From the NCBI RefSeq assembly GCF_001665625.1, contig NZ_LZSY01000080.1, forward strand, positions 1-64,000: a stretch of DNA of 64,000 nucleotides, given 5' to 3'. Source of the stretch: Mycolicibacterium peregrinum. GTDB lineage: Bacteria; Actinomycetota; Actinomycetes; Mycobacteriales; Mycobacteriaceae. Positions 41,758 through 51,947 of this stretch are shown here, piece after piece. Numbering within the stretch: the first letter of the stretch is position 1; each line of letters begins with the position of its first letter. A program made the position numbers and the translations under genes. Under the pieces are notes generated by a model. It ran no database searches. It worked only from the letters and a program-made list of their open reading frames with translations, and was not told where the DNA came from.

Positions 41758-42774
41758 TCAAGCCACGCTGACCGCTTGGCGCGCGGGTTCGCTCCGGTAA
41801 CGCGACGCCGGACCGTCGATTCGCAGAACCCGCCACAGGATCTTGGCGATCGGATTCATCAGGCCGGTGTCAACGGCGAGCATCCGCACGTCGCCGTAGA
41901 TCTCACGGAGCATCGCCCTGGATTCAGGTGCCCGCCAGTAGATCTCCTTCTTCACCGAGCGTGGGATGTCGAACTCACGCCAAAAGGAGCGCGGCGGCTT
42001 CGCGATGAGCGTGGCCGCCAGACGGAAGCTGAGCGGATAGATGATCGACAGCCCGAATCGGTTGAGCCGCCGCATCTCCGGGATCCGCCGACGCAGGAAT
42101 TCGTGGGCAAATGAGATGTGCCGGGCTTCCTCGGCGACGTGGATCGCCATCACGCGCTCCATGATGGGGTGTATCGGTTTACCCTCGCGCAGAATGGATT
42201 TCTGCATGTGGTCGATCGGCTCCTCGCCGCAGAGGACCATCATGAAGAAGAACACCGGCATCGGACTCGCGAACAGCGGAGGCAGTGAGTGCAACCATCT
42301 GAGCCACCGCGCCAAACCTGGAACATCCACGCCCGCGTGATTCACCATCTCCTGGAACATCAGGGTGTGGTTGCACTCTTCGACCGCCTCGTGCAGGCAG
42401 TACCGATATTCGGGGCTGCCGTTGGGAACCCAGAAGGTGTAATTCAGGATTCCTCGGATCAGCATGTTCTCGAATTGCAGGCCGGCTTTGGCGACATTCG
42501 CCTGACGCCACATGCCGATCGCGATCTGCTTCTCCAGCGGCTGCGCCTGATACCACGGGCTCATCCCAATTGGGTCGCTGTCCGCCGCAAGTACCCAGCG
42601 CGGGTCGTTCTCGATCACCTTGAACTCCGGCGAATCCCACGGAATGTCCAGGTAGGGGTTGAAGTTCCGGCGCACTGACCCTGCCGAGAGGGTTTCCAGC
42701 CTCGTGCAATAGCCCGCGTCGCCACGGACGTTCATCGCGTCCCGCCAGCGACTGACCGCCTTCGCAAATGCCAT
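41758..42774 (-). CDS. AurF-like diiron oxygenase
   Basis: 338 residues, largely helical. Diiron ligands are visible as two E...ExxH-type sets: FENMLIRG with EAVEECNHTLMFQEM, and the EEARHISFAHEFL helix later, matching the p-aminobenzoate N-oxygenase (AurF) superfamily found in mycobacteria. The C-terminus extends into a basic tail. Members oxidise amines or remodel lipids; substrate unknown. Single gene with a long 520-base upstream gap; a TTGACA-like element lies near 42875 on the leftward strand. Confidence 0.75.
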   Translation of the reverse strand: MAFAKAVSRWRDAMNVRGDAGYCTRLETLSAGSVRRNFNPYLDIPWDSPEFKVIENDPRWVLAADSDPIGMSPWYQAQPLEKQIAIGMWRQANVAKAGLQFENMLIRGILNYTFWVPNGSPEYRYCLHEAVEECNHTLMFQEMVNHAGVDVPGLARWLRWLHSLPPLFASPMPVFFFMMVLCGEEPIDHMQKSILREGKPIHPIMERVMAIHVAEEARHISFAHEFLRRRIPEMRRLNRFGLSIIYPLSFRLAATLIAKPPRSFWREFDIPRSVKKEIYWRAPESRAMLREIYGDVRMLAVDTGLMNPIAKILWRVLRIDGPASRYRSEPARQAVSVA

Positions 42775-43294
42775 GACGTCATTTCTCCTAGACGGTTGAT
42801 CACCGTGGCCGATTTACCGAGACTGCGAGTCCCATTCCGTAGGTACATGGGACACCCTGTCTCATACGCCTGTCAAGTATGGGTTCAAGCCATATCGGGC
42901 AGCCACGCCCCCGCTCGGTCAGAGAAGCAAATCGCCTGTTGTGGCAATGCATCTCGATATCGTTGCCCACGACATCGGAGCGGCCATGCCCCACGCGGGC
43001 AGCGCGTCCTGGCGGCCCTGGCATCTCAAAGGGCACGGAGTTCAAACCCGGTGACCGGGCATGCGGGCTGCTCGATCGGGGCGCCAAGACTGTGGCGGCA
43101 GTTCCTCGACCACAGGATTCCGCCCATCAGACATGTCGATTCGAGTAGTGCATTACTCACGTCGGTGCGCCGACGGCACGCGAAAATCGACATGACGACC
43201 GGCGGCCGGCGGCCGGCGGTCCCGCTGCTCGACGACCCACGCCTCGCGCGCTCGGCGGGCCACCGGGCGCGATGTGCAACAGAGGGGGCGGGTG
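42775..43294. other. Non-coding intergenic region
   Basis: 520 bases between the divergent diiron and patatin genes. Frames here are short or arginine-rich and show no RBS. A TTGACA-like -35 faces left near 42875. A CGGCCGG-rich palindromic stretch occurs at about 43200-43220 close to the patatin promoter. Nothing else recognised. Confidence 0.45.
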
Positions 43295-44725
43295 ATGGCA
43301 AACGACGGACCCGGAATCGGGGTGGCACTGTCCGGAGGTGGGCACCGCGCCGCGTTGTTCAACCTCGGCGCGCTGCTGTATCTGATCGACGCCCGCAAGG
43401 GCCCTCAGCTGCGATCCGTGTCGTCCGTCTCGGGAGGATCGCTGACCAACGCGTACCTCGGGCATGCCGTCGACTTGTCGAGTGTGGACCCCGAGACTGT
43501 GTGGGCGCACGCCCGCGCGCTCGCGACCCAGGTCGCCCGCCGCGGGACGCTATGGGCCGCTCCCGTCACCTACCTTTACCTGGGCAGCATCGGGGCGTTG
43601 CTGGCACTCGCGGCCACCGTCAGTTTCGTCGGTGCCGGCTGGTGGGTCGCCGCGGTGTGGGTGATCGTGATCGCACTGTGTGGATGGCTGGCCCAGCAGC
43701 GCAGCGTAGTGGTTGCCCGCGCCCTCGACACCACGCTCTTCCACCGCAGACCGCTGACATCGATGAACTCCGTTGTGTCACACGTCCTGTGCGCCACCGA
43801 TCTCCAGATGGGCCAGGCCGTCTTCTTTTCGAGCAACTTCGTCAACTCGTGGCGCACCGGATGGGGCACACCGGGTGACCTGAGGATCGCGCGAGCGGTG
43901 CAGGCCTCAGCCGCATTACCCGGGGCCTTCAGTGTGGTGTCGCTGCCGCTGAGCCGCTTCGGTCTGCCTCAGCAGGGCGTCCCCGATCGGCAAGCGCCCC
44001 AATGCTTCAAGCTTCTCGATGGGGGCGTCTACGACAACATGGGTTCAGAGTGGTTGTTGGAACTCGATGATCGACTCAAAGGTTCTCCCCCGCCCGGCCT
44101 GCAACCGGTCGGCGAAGTCATCGTGGTCAATGCCTCCGCGGGCGACGACGTGGTTTCGCGTCCATCGGTCACACTTCCGCTCATCGGCGAGGTCCGAAGC
44201 CTGCTGGCGGTCAAGGACGTGATGTACCGCCAGACGACCGCGGTGCGGCGGCGACTGCTCAACACGCGTTACCGCATCTCCCGCGACGACGACCTCGGCA
44301 ACATCGGCCCCAACGCGGGCGTGTTGCAGGAGGCATTGCGTGGCACGACGATTCAGATTAATCGCAGCCCATTCGCGATAGCCGATGCCTACAAGTCGGG
44401 GTCCGATGCGATTGCCGCTCGCGCACGGGCGGCAATCGTGACACTGGGGGAAGAGAACAGGGCATTCTGGGCAGGCGAGGCCGATCGCAATCGCCGCGTC
44501 AAGACGACGTTGTCCCGGGTCTCCCAGGCACGCGCCGAGTCGCTGATCCGGCACGGCTACGTCCTGAGCATGGTCAACTGCCACGTTCTGCTCGACTATC
44601 CGCTCGTCGGAATTCCGACCGACGAGAAGACTCGTCAGTTGGTCACGCCAGACCCGTTGCGGCGCCGTCGTATCGACAGCCCCGAATCATCGCCGCATCT
44701 CCAGCCAACGGTTCCACCGCAGTAG
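43295..44725 (+). CDS. Membrane-anchored patatin-like phospholipase
   Basis: 476 residues. Oxyanion loop GVALSGGGHRAALFNLGAL (near residue 10), nucleophile elbow SSVSGGSLTNAYL (Ser near 45), and the catalytic Asp in LLDGGVYDNMGSEW (near 240). Between them are two transmembrane helices (around residues 90-140: YLYLGSIGALLALAATVSFV and WWVAAVWVIVIALCGWL), so the enzyme is membrane-embedded. Patatins cleave phospholipid or other acyl esters; several bacterial ones act as effectors in abortive-infection systems. First gene of a three-gene operon; metallopeptidase begins 29 bases after its stop. AGAGGGGG precedes the ATG. Confidence 0.8.
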   Translation: MANDGPGIGVALSGGGHRAALFNLGALLYLIDARKGPQLRSVSSVSGGSLTNAYLGHAVDLSSVDPETVWAHARALATQVARRGTLWAAPVTYLYLGSIGALLALAATVSFVGAGWWVAAVWVIVIALCGWLAQQRSVVVARALDTTLFHRRPLTSMNSVVSHVLCATDLQMGQAVFFSSNFVNSWRTGWGTPGDLRIARAVQASAALPGAFSVVSLPLSRFGLPQQGVPDRQAPQCFKLLDGGVYDNMGSEWLLELDDRLKGSPPPGLQPVGEVIVVNASAGDDVVSRPSVTLPLIGEVRSLLAVKDVMYRQTTAVRRRLLNTRYRISRDDDLGNIGPNAGVLQEALRGTTIQINRSPFAIADAYKSGSDAIAARARAAIVTLGEENRAFWAGEADRNRRVKTTLSRVSQARAESLIRHGYVLSMVNCHVLLDYPLVGIPTDEKTRQLVTPDPLRRRRIDSPESSPHLQPTVPPQ

Positions 44726-44754
44726 CCCCTTCGGCAGCCGGCAAGGAGACCTCG

Positions 44755-46608
44755 ATGCGCAAATCCCCGGAACGCAGAGCCCTGCGAATATTCGCGTTCG
44801 ATCCGATGATCTCGCGAGCAGGAGATCATCGTGTCACCGTGGAAGTGCCATATCGCAAGCTCGAACGGACGGAGCGTTCCTTCTGGGACGACCGGCTTGA
44901 AGTGGTCGACTACGACGCGGCCGCCGACGTGTACTACAAGGCGGTCCAACTCGACGACGCCGCGATCGCGATGCAGCAGGGCATTGAGCCGTCGGATTCC
45001 GATCCGCAGTTCCACCAGCAGATGGTGTACGCGGTCGCCTCGCGTGTGCTCGAGAACTTCGACCGCGCGCTCGGCCGACGCCTGCGGTTCTGGGGCGGCG
45101 CGCGGCTGCGCCTCATGCCGCACGCCTTTCAAGGCAGCAACGCGTACTTCGACGACGACCTGAACGCCGTGCTCTTCGGGTACTTCTCCGCTGATGTGGA
45201 CGATCCCGGCGCGAACCTCCCCGGCCAGCTGATCTTCACCTGCCTGTCGCACGACATCGTGGCTCACGAGGTCGCGCACGCGGCGCTGAGCCGCCTGCAT
45301 CGCCGGTATAGCGAGCCCACGAACGCGCAGGTGCCCGCCCTGCACGAGGCGTTCGCCGACATCGTCGCGCTGTTCCAGCGCCTGACGTTCCCGGAAGTCG
45401 TGGCCGCCGCGATCCGCGAGACGCGCAACAACCTCCTGGATCCGAAGGGACGGCTGCTGGACATCGGCGCGCAATTCGGCTCTGCCGCGGGTAAAGGCCA
45501 TGCGCTGCGCAGCATCGCGGCCACGCGCGATCCCTCGAAAGTCGCCTCGACCACCGAGCCGCACGCACTCGGCTGGATCCTGGTATCCGCGGTGTACGAC
45601 GGGTTCGTCGACACCTACGAACGGCGCACCCGCGACCTCATTCGCATCGCGACCGGAGGCAGCGGCAAGCTGCCGGACGGGGAGCTGCATCCAGACCTGG
45701 TGAACCGCCTCGCCGGAGAGTGCGTCCGCACGGCGCAGACGGTCCTGTCGATGTGCATCCGCGCCACTGACTACCTGCCGCCTGTCGACCCGACGTTCAG
45801 CGATTACCTGCGGGCGATGATCACGGCCGACTTCGAACTGAACCGATCGGACGAGACCGGCGTGCGCGCCTCGATGATCGAGGCGTTCCGTCAACGCGGA
45901 ATCCGGCCCCAGGCAGTCGGTTCGCTGGCTGTCGAATCGCTGCTGCTCGAGGCGCAGCCCGATACCGCGCCGAAGGACATCGACCTCGCGAGGATCGTCG
46001 CGGACTTGGTCGAGGTTGGTGCGCGTGAGCTCGGCCGGACGACGGGCCCGGCGAAGTCGAGCACCTACACGAAGAGGCCGCGCGCACGCGAGGTGACGAG
46101 CCGTTCCGACTGGGACGCGCAGCAGTACCAGTCTCTTTCGGAGCCGCCGAGAGAAGATGCGCAGATCCCCGAAACCGAGGAACCGGACGACGATTGGCGA
46201 AGCCTGGGCGGCAGGCTTGGATCTTGGGTGAAGTTGAACCGCCCGAATCTCGGTCTCGAAATCGACATTCCCGCGGCAGTCGTCGGATTCCATCCGGTGC
46301 ACCGGATCGCGGCCACTGGCGAGCTCCTGGTCGAGATGGTCGCGCAGATCGTCCAGACCATGAGTGTCGAAGACGACCTCGGTGGCCTGCGCTACCGCGC
46401 AGGGCTGACACTCGTTGCCAACATCGACGGTCAGATCCGCTACTACATTCGCAAGCCGTTCCGTGACGACCGGAAGCAAGCCCTGCGCGACCGGGTCACC
46501 GCGTTCGACGACGCATACGGGATGGGCTGGAAGCCACGCAATCCCGAACCCAACAGAATCGTCGCGGCGTACTCGGCGCGGGCCATGGATGCACGGAGGT
46601 GGCGATGA
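44755..46608 (+). CDS. Gluzincin metallopeptidase (M4-like) of the patatin operon
   Basis: 617 residues, no signal peptide. Zinc site HEVAHAALSRLHRR (HExxH near residues 171-175) with the third ligand in PALHEAFADIVALFQRL about 25 residues on, like thermolysin-type peptidases. It should be a cytosolic endopeptidase. The C-terminal 150 residues (WVKLNRPNLGLEIDI..., IRYYIRKPFRDDRKQALRDR) form a separate alpha/beta region of unknown function. AAGGAG lies six bases before the ATG. Its stop overlaps the MBL gene start (ATGA). Target likely a partner protein of the operon or an invader product; inference only. Confidence 0.75.
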   Translation: MRKSPERRALRIFAFDPMISRAGDHRVTVEVPYRKLERTERSFWDDRLEVVDYDAAADVYYKAVQLDDAAIAMQQGIEPSDSDPQFHQQMVYAVASRVLENFDRALGRRLRFWGGARLRLMPHAFQGSNAYFDDDLNAVLFGYFSADVDDPGANLPGQLIFTCLSHDIVAHEVAHAALSRLHRRYSEPTNAQVPALHEAFADIVALFQRLTFPEVVAAAIRETRNNLLDPKGRLLDIGAQFGSAAGKGHALRSIAATRDPSKVASTTEPHALGWILVSAVYDGFVDTYERRTRDLIRIATGGSGKLPDGELHPDLVNRLAGECVRTAQTVLSMCIRATDYLPPVDPTFSDYLRAMITADFELNRSDETGVRASMIEAFRQRGIRPQAVGSLAVESLLLEAQPDTAPKDIDLARIVADLVEVGARELGRTTGPAKSSTYTKRPRAREVTSRSDWDAQQYQSLSEPPREDAQIPETEEPDDDWRSLGGRLGSWVKLNRPNLGLEIDIPAAVVGFHPVHRIAATGELLVEMVAQIVQTMSVEDDLGGLRYRAGLTLVANIDGQIRYYIRKPFRDDRKQALRDRVTAFDDAYGMGWKPRNPEPNRIVAAYSARAMDARRWR

Positions 46609-47873
46609 GCTCGAAAATGACGATCCGCATGTACAACGTCGGCTTCGGCGACTCGTTCCTGCTGCTACTGCCCGGCAAGAAGACGATCCTCGTGGACGCC
46701 GGCTTCCACAGTCAGGGCAAGGGCGCGTTTACCGCCAACGACCTCGCCAGGCAGATTGTGGCGGACGTCAAGGCGCACAGCGGCAGAGCCCGCATCGATG
46801 TCGTTATCGCTACGCACCGGCACCAGGACCATGTGTTCGCTTTCAACTCGGCCGAATGGGAGAACGTCGAGATCGGCGAAGTATGGATGCCCTGGGTCGA
46901 GGACCGCGACAACCCGGACGCCAAGAAGCTCTGGAAGAAGCAGCAAGGGTTTGCGATGGCGCTGGCCCAAGCAGCCCCGGGCTTTGACCTCCATCCGGAC
47001 GACCGTGCGGAGCTGGACTTCCTGCTGTGGAACGCCGGGATCGACATCACCGGCCTCGTGCCCGATGCCGAGCTGGCGGCATGGAGCAACCAGGGAGCGC
47101 TGGACGTGCTTCACGACGGGTTCAAGCACCGCGAGCGATCCGATCCCCGATTTTTGCCCGAAGGCAACGACTTTCCCGAGACCTTCGAAAGCAACGTGAT
47201 CACCGGGATGAAGGTGCACGTCCTCGGTCCGCCGCGTGATCCCGACGAGATCGAAGAGCTTGATCCCGCGAGCGATGACGAGACCTACAAGGCGCTCATG
47301 TTGCAGGCCGCCGGCGTCCGCCACCAGGAGGTGACGGCCCCATTCTCGGCGCAGTGGCGCGTGCCCGACACCGATCCGGGGCCGAAGCTCGCCGACGACG
47401 ACCTCAAGCGGCTGAAGGGGCTCGCGCACTCGGCCGACGCGCTGCTGGCCGCGAAAGCCGTTGACGACATGATCAATTCGACAAGCCTGGTGCTCGTGCT
47501 GGACATCGGCAGCGCACGCCTGCTGCTGCCGGGCGACGCCGAATGGGGAACCTGGAAGCGCATCCTCGCGAACAACAAAGCGCGCTCGCTGCTGCGTGGC
47601 GCATCCTTCTTCAAGGTCGGCCACCACGGCAGCCACAACGCCACGTCCAAGACTCTCGTCGAGAAGGTGTTGCCGCGAGAGATCCCCGCGATGGTCTCCA
47701 CACAGGCCGGCCTCGGAAGATACCGCAACAACATCCCGCTGGACGAGCTGCTCACGGCTCTCCGAGACCACGAGATCAGCTGTGCACGTAGCGACAAGGG
47801 CAACGAGGTGCTGCCGGACGGCTTCGTCGCCGAAGCCAATGCGAAATGGATCGACCTGGAGATCGCCTGCTGA
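46605..47873 (+). CDS. ComEC/Rec2-like metallo-beta-lactamase-fold protein
   Basis: 422 residues. MTIRMYNVGFGDSFLLLLPG begins the MBL fold; metal ligands are VVIATHRHQDHVFAF (HxHxDH, near residue 70), LLLPGDAEWGTW (Asp) and FFKVGHHGSHNATSK (His, in the GHHGSxN motif typical of ComEC-type MBL domains). An alpha-helical insert occupies residues 120-230. No transmembrane helices, so it is the soluble relative. Could be a nuclease, or hydrolyse a nucleotide signal. The ATG overlaps the upstream stop; GGAGG lies five bases upstream. Third gene of the operon. Confidence 0.8.
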   Translation: MSSKMTIRMYNVGFGDSFLLLLPGKKTILVDAGFHSQGKGAFTANDLARQIVADVKAHSGRARIDVVIATHRHQDHVFAFNSAEWENVEIGEVWMPWVEDRDNPDAKKLWKKQQGFAMALAQAAPGFDLHPDDRAELDFLLWNAGIDITGLVPDAELAAWSNQGALDVLHDGFKHRERSDPRFLPEGNDFPETFESNVITGMKVHVLGPPRDPDEIEELDPASDDETYKALMLQAAGVRHQEVTAPFSAQWRVPDTDPGPKLADDDLKRLKGLAHSADALLAAKAVDDMINSTSLVLVLDIGSARLLLPGDAEWGTWKRILANNKARSLLRGASFFKVGHHGSHNATSKTLVEKVLPREIPAMVSTQAGLGRYRNNIPLDELLTALRDHEISCARSDKGNEVLPDGFVAEANAKWIDLEIAC

Positions 47874-47937
47874 GCCGCTCCGTGACCCTGACAGCGGCGC
47901 TGCGATGAGTCTCGCTTCCCGGCAGGGTCTTACCAAC

Positions 47938-48321
47938 ATGACGATGACGACGAGAGTGTTGAGTGTGTCGGTTCCGGTGTCCGACCAGGACGCCGCGCTG
48001 AAGTTCTACACCGAGGTGCTGGGATGCGAACTCCGGACCGACATGGAGGTCTGGCCGGGTGCGCGCATGATCGAGGTCGTGCCGCCGGGCTCGGATGTCG
48101 CGCTGGTGCTCCTGCCGCACGACAGCCAGATCCCGATCGCGATCCGCCTGGGCACCGCTGATGCTCAAGAAGCCCACGACACGGTCCGTGATGCCGGGGT
48201 GACGCTGCACAACGACGAGCTGATCCGGATGGCGGGAGTACCGGCGATGTTTTCCTTTACCGATCCCGACGGCAATGGTTTGGTCTACCTCGAGGACTCC
48301 GAACCGACCGATCCCCGCTGA
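47938..48321 (+). CDS. VOC-family (glyoxalase-like) protein
   Basis: 127 residues. RVLSVSVPVSDQDAALKFYTEVLGCELRTD is the first VOC beta-alpha-beta-beta unit; the second ends FSFTDPDGNGLVYLED (Glu ligand). Metal-dependent lyase, dioxygenase or resistance roles are possible. Two ATGs near the start (47938, 47944) are both workable. It follows the patatin-peptidase-MBL operon by 64 bases but looks like ordinary chromosomal content. Confidence 0.8.
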   Translation: MTMTTRVLSVSVPVSDQDAALKFYTEVLGCELRTDMEVWPGARMIEVVPPGSDVALVLLPHDSQIPIAIRLGTADAQEAHDTVRDAGVTLHNDELIRMAGVPAMFSFTDPDGNGLVYLEDSEPTDPR

Positions 48322-48437
48322 CCGACCGAACGCTCCCCGGACAACACCGAGGACAGCAACGACGGAGCTTCCGAGCGCGGCAGGCGGATCAAGCCAACAG
48401 GCGCCCCTGCGGCGATGACGATGCAAGGATGGCCTGC

Positions 48438-49184
48438 ATGACTGTGGTTCTCGTGCACGGCAATCCGGAGACGGACGCGATCTGGGGTCCACTCGTCGAT
48501 GCGCTCGGTCGCGATGACGTGGTGCGGCTGTCGCCGCCGGGATTTGGTGCACCACTCCCCGACGGCTTTGCTGCGACCTTCCTTGCCTACCGCGACTGGC
48601 TCGAAGGTGAGCTGGAGAACATCGACGAACCAGTCGACGTAGTCGGGCATGACTGGGGTGGCGGCCATGTGATGAGCGTCGTCATGCACCGACCCGAACT
48701 GGTGCGCAGCTGGGCCACCGATGTGATCGGTGTCCTCGACCCCGACTACGTGTGGCACGACATGGCCCAGGTCTGGCAGACACCCGGAGAAGGCGAAGAA
48801 CTCGTCGACACCATGCTCGGCGGAACCATCGAGGATCGCGCCGCCCAGATGTCCGGGTTGGGCATCCCGATCGACATCGCAGCCTCGATTGCCGCCGAAC
48901 AAGGACCAGAGATGGGACGGGCGATCCTCGCGCTGTACCGCTCGGCCCGCCAACCTGCGATGGCGGAGGCCGGGCGAGCACTGGAGAATGCTCGGGCCCG
49001 GCCCGGCCTTTCCCTGCTCGCCACCGACGATCCCTACATCGGCTCCGACGAAATTCGACAGCGAGCGGCGACGCGGGCCGGTGCACACACGGAGGTACTC
49101 GACGGACTGGGACATTGGTGGATGGTGCAGGACCCGGCTGGTGGCGCGGCGGCCCTCACCCGCTTCTGGGACGGCCTCGGCTGA
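48438..49184 (+). CDS. Alpha/beta hydrolase, HDWGG type
   Basis: 248 residues. VVLVHGNPETDAIWGPLVDAL (oxyanion strand), VDVVGHDWGGGHVMSV (Asp nucleophile in HDWGG, as in epoxide hydrolases and haloalkane dehalogenases), and a C-terminal EVLDGLGHWWMVQDP (catalytic His). The Asp rather than Ser nucleophile suggests cleavage of epoxides or carbon-halogen bonds. The codon 48438 (MTVVLVHG) is the best start. Confidence 0.78.
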   Translation: MTVVLVHGNPETDAIWGPLVDALGRDDVVRLSPPGFGAPLPDGFAATFLAYRDWLEGELENIDEPVDVVGHDWGGGHVMSVVMHRPELVRSWATDVIGVLDPDYVWHDMAQVWQTPGEGEELVDTMLGGTIEDRAAQMSGLGIPIDIAASIAAEQGPEMGRAILALYRSARQPAMAEAGRALENARARPGLSLLATDDPYIGSDEIRQRAATRAGAHTEVLDGLGHWWMVQDPAGGAAALTRFWDGLG

Positions 49185-49258
49185 AGCTGTTCGGGACGTC
49201 GCGATCCCTGACGAACATCTGTTCGCGCTCGAGTTGCTGTCCTTTGTAGGCTGCGAAC

Positions 49259-51085
49259 ATGCCGTTAAATGCCGGTGACGTCTTTGCCGGGTACACCATT
49301 CAGCGGCTCCTGGGCGCCGGTGGCATGGGCGAGGTCTACCTGGCCCAACATCCTCGCCTTCCCCGTCTGGATGCACTCAAGATCCTCTCGGTGAGCACCA
49401 CGCGCGATGAGGAGTTCCGCGCCCGGTTCAACCGCGAGGCGGAGCTGGCCGCATCGTTGTGGCATCCGCACATCGTCGGCGTGCACGACCGGGGCGAGTT
49501 CGACGGCCGGCTGTGGATCTCGATGGACTACGTCGAGGGCACCGACGCCAAGCACTTGATCGAGCAGAACCCATCTGGGATGCCCTTGCGGGATGTGGTG
49601 GAGATCGTCACGGCAGTCGCCGAAGCGCTCGACGTCGCGCATGAACGCAACCTGCTGCACCGCGACGTCAAACCGGCGAACATCCTGGTCACCGTCCCGT
49701 CGGGAAGTGCCCGGCGACGCATATTGCTCACCGATTTCGGTATCGCCCGAGAAGCCGACGACGCGAATGGCCTCACGGAGACCGACGTGGCCATCGGTAC
49801 CGTCGCGTATGTAGCTCCCGAGCAGCTCACCGGGAAGGCGCTCGATGGCAGAGCAGACCAGTACGCCCTGGCGGCGACCGCCTTCCATCTGTTGACCGGC
49901 TCGCCTGTCTTCGAAGACACCAATCGCATCGTCCAGGCCGGAAACCACCTCTATGCGCCACCGCCCCGGCTGTCCGAGCGCCGCCGCGACCTCGCCCATC
50001 TGGATGCCGTGATGGCCAAGGCGCTGGCCAAGCAACCCGACAAGCGCTACGCGCGGTGCCTGGACTTCGCGAGGGCGCTGGGCGGGAGCACGGATGTGTC
50101 GACGACACCTCAACCGGTGGCGCCTGGTACTGGTGTCCAGACCGCCCCGCTGGAGATATCCGACGTCCCCGAGCGGAGCAGCTCACCGGAAACCAAGCGG
50201 TTGGCCATGCTGACGATCCTGGGCACCGCCCGCGACGTTCAGAAGACACCATCCGGGCCTGACGGCGAGGAAGAGGTCTGGACGTTCCGCGTGGAGCGAT
50301 ACGAGTCGACCGGTGAGGCGCACACCGTCGTGCCGGTCGAGCTCCGTGGCAACTCCATCACGGGCGATCTCTCCGACGGCGATGTGGTGGAGGTCAGCGG
50401 CCCCTGGGACGACCGAACGCTGTTCGCCGACTCGGTGGTCAATCATTCGGCCGGCACCCGCGGACGCCGCCGGCGCGACTCGTTCGAAGTGAGGTCAGGT
50501 AAACGCCGCCGTGCACTGACGTCGCGTCCGGTGCGCATCGCGCTGGTTCTGGCCGTGATCGCAGCGATAATTGCGACGTCGGTCGTTCTCATCCGCGGTT
50601 TGGGCTCGTCGGAGCACGGCACCACGCCCGGGGCGATCGTGAAGCCCCAGAGTGCGACGGTCTTCTCCCCCGGCGGCTCACCAGACCATCCGGATCAGGC
50701 GAGTCTGGCCGTCGACGGCAACCCGGATACGTCGTGGTCTACCGACATCTACCAGGATGCCGCGCCGTTCCCGGCCTTCAAACAGGGCGTCGGCCTGCTA
50801 CTGCAGCTCCCCTCACCGACCGCGTTGAGCGAGGTGACGATCGACGTGCCCAGCACCGGAACCGAAGTCCAGATTCGTGCGGCCGACAGTGCCCACCCGA
50901 ACAGCCTGTCCGACACCACCGAGCTGACGCCGAACGTGGCGTTACAGCCGGGCGACAACACCATCACCGTCGACAATCAGACCGAAACGTCCAATGTGCT
51001 GGTGTGGATTTCGAAGTTGGGCACCCTCGATGGGCAGAGCCGCACGAACATCTCAGAGATCACGCTGCGGGGTTCAGCCGGTTGA
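49259..51085 (+). CDS. Transmembrane Ser/Thr protein kinase with discoidin-like extracellular domain
   Basis: 608 residues. Kinase domain 10-275: [14 protein letters not shown] (glycine loop), ALKIL (Lys), [11 protein letters not shown] (catalytic loop), [10 protein letters not shown] (DFG) and [21 protein letters not shown] linker domain (about 325-405, [28 protein letters not shown]) resembles an OB-like fold. One transmembrane helix at about 420-445 ([21 protein letters not shown]), followed by an extracellular domain with [19 protein letters not shown], typical of discoidin/F5-8-like lectin domains in mycobacterial Pkn and MviN-type proteins. Senses an extracellular ligand, probably cell-wall-related. 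Two weak bases of RBS (AGG) lie upstream. Confidence 0.88.
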   Translation: MPLNAGDVFAGYTIQRLLGAGGMGEVYLAQHPRLPRLDALKILSVSTTRDEEFRARFNREAELAASLWHPHIVGVHDRGEFDGRLWISMDYVEGTDAKHLIEQNPSGMPLRDVVEIVTAVAEALDVAHERNLLHRDVKPANILVTVPSGSARRRILLTDFGIAREADDANGLTETDVAIGTVAYVAPEQLTGKALDGRADQYALAATAFHLLTGSPVFEDTNRIVQAGNHLYAPPPRLSERRRDLAHLDAVMAKALAKQPDKRYARCLDFARALGGSTDVSTTPQPVAPGTGVQTAPLEISDVPERSSSPETKRLAMLTILGTARDVQKTPSGPDGEEEVWTFRVERYESTGEAHTVVPVELRGNSITGDLSDGDVVEVSGPWDDRTLFADSVVNHSAGTRGRRRRDSFEVRSGKRRRALTSRPVRIALVLAVIAAIIATSVVLIRGLGSSEHGTTPGAIVKPQSATVFSPGGSPDHPDQASLAVDGNPDTSWSTDIYQDAAPFPAFKQGVGLLLQLPSPTALSEVTIDVPSTGTEVQIRAADSAHPNSLSDTTELTPNVALQPGDNTITVDNQTETSNVLVWISKLGTLDGQSRTNISEITLRGSAG

Positions 51086-51931
51086 TCAGGCTTCCGGCTC
51101 GAGCAGACGCTTGGGGTGCATGCCGTCGACCTGACCGATGAACGGTGGGTGGATGCTGTAGCCGAGCATGCGGCGGATGTCCTCGGAGACGGCCCGAACG
51201 GTGTCGCGGGTCATCGACAAGGTGAACGCCTCCTGCGGACGCAACCACGGCTCGCAATACTGCGCTGTCAGGGCCAGGCGTGCGTTCGCAGAACGGTTGG
51301 CGCCCCCGCCGTGCCACAGGGTTCCGACGAAGAACACGCAGGATCCGGCGCTCATCACCACCGGCTCGCGATCGGTGGGCTCGGGCAGTCGATCACCCCA
51401 CTCGTGGCTACCCGCGACGATGTCGGTGGCGCCGTTGTCGGCGGTGAAGTCGTCGATTGCCCAGATCGTGGCCGCGCCCAGTGCCTTTCGCGGTCGGGGC
51501 AGCGGATAGAAGCCGTCATCGGTGTGCAACATCTGGGCCTGCTCCCCCGGCAGGATGTTGATCACCTGCAGCATGGACAACAGGTAGTTGGGCATGAACA
51601 ACCGATCCAGCAGCGCCAGCACCCGCGGATGGTCGGCGATGCGGTCGCAGCTGCGGGTCTTGTTCAACACGCTGTACACCCGCTGGGTAGAGTGTCCTTC
51701 AAATCCGTTGCGGCCCAGCATATCCAACAGTGGACCTACAGAATCCCGAATCTCGTCGAGCTCGGCGGCACTCAGCAGATCAGGCAGGACCACGTACCCC
51801 TCGCGCAGCACCGCCGCCAGGTCTGCGTCTGCCAGCGCAGGATCCACCTGCTCACCACTGCTACGGGTCCGCCGATACGTACCGGCCAGGTCGCCGGCCA
51901 ACTCCGTCAACGACGTCACTTCAGTGCTCAT
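51086..51931 (-). CDS. Phytanoyl-CoA dioxygenase (PhyH) family protein
   Basis: 281 residues. Iron ligands: QMLHTDDGFYPL (HxD) and FVGTLWHGGGANRS (distal His), followed by Arg in SANARLALTAQYCEPW for 2-oxoglutarate. The family hydroxylates lipids, halogenated or specialised metabolites using Fe(II) and 2-oxoglutarate. It is divergent from the TetR gene at 51977; a palindrome between them covers both promoters, so the TetR protein should repress it. GAGGGCG precedes the ATG at 51931. Confidence 0.85.
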   Translation of the reverse strand: MSTEVTSLTELAGDLAGTYRRTRSSGEQVDPALADADLAAVLREGYVVLPDLLSAAELDEIRDSVGPLLDMLGRNGFEGHSTQRVYSVLNKTRSCDRIADHPRVLALLDRLFMPNYLLSMLQVINILPGEQAQMLHTDDGFYPLPRPRKALGAATIWAIDDFTADNGATDIVAGSHEWGDRLPEPTDREPVVMSAGSCVFFVGTLWHGGGANRSANARLALTAQYCEPWLRPQEAFTLSMTRDTVRAVSEDIRRMLGYSIHPPFIGQVDGMHPKRLLEPEA

Positions 51932-51947
51932 ATCGCCCTCGCCGAAA

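Noticed and set aside
44635..46479. 614-codon frame on the minus strand opposite the metallopeptidase
   Set aside because: Arg- and Val-rich shadow of the plus-strand gene; no RBS or family motif, while the plus strand has a clear HExxH enzyme in an operon.
46665..47939. 424-codon minus-strand frame opposite the MBL gene
   Set aside because: Shadow frame caused by high GC; the plus-strand frame has the HxHxDH and GHHGS motifs.
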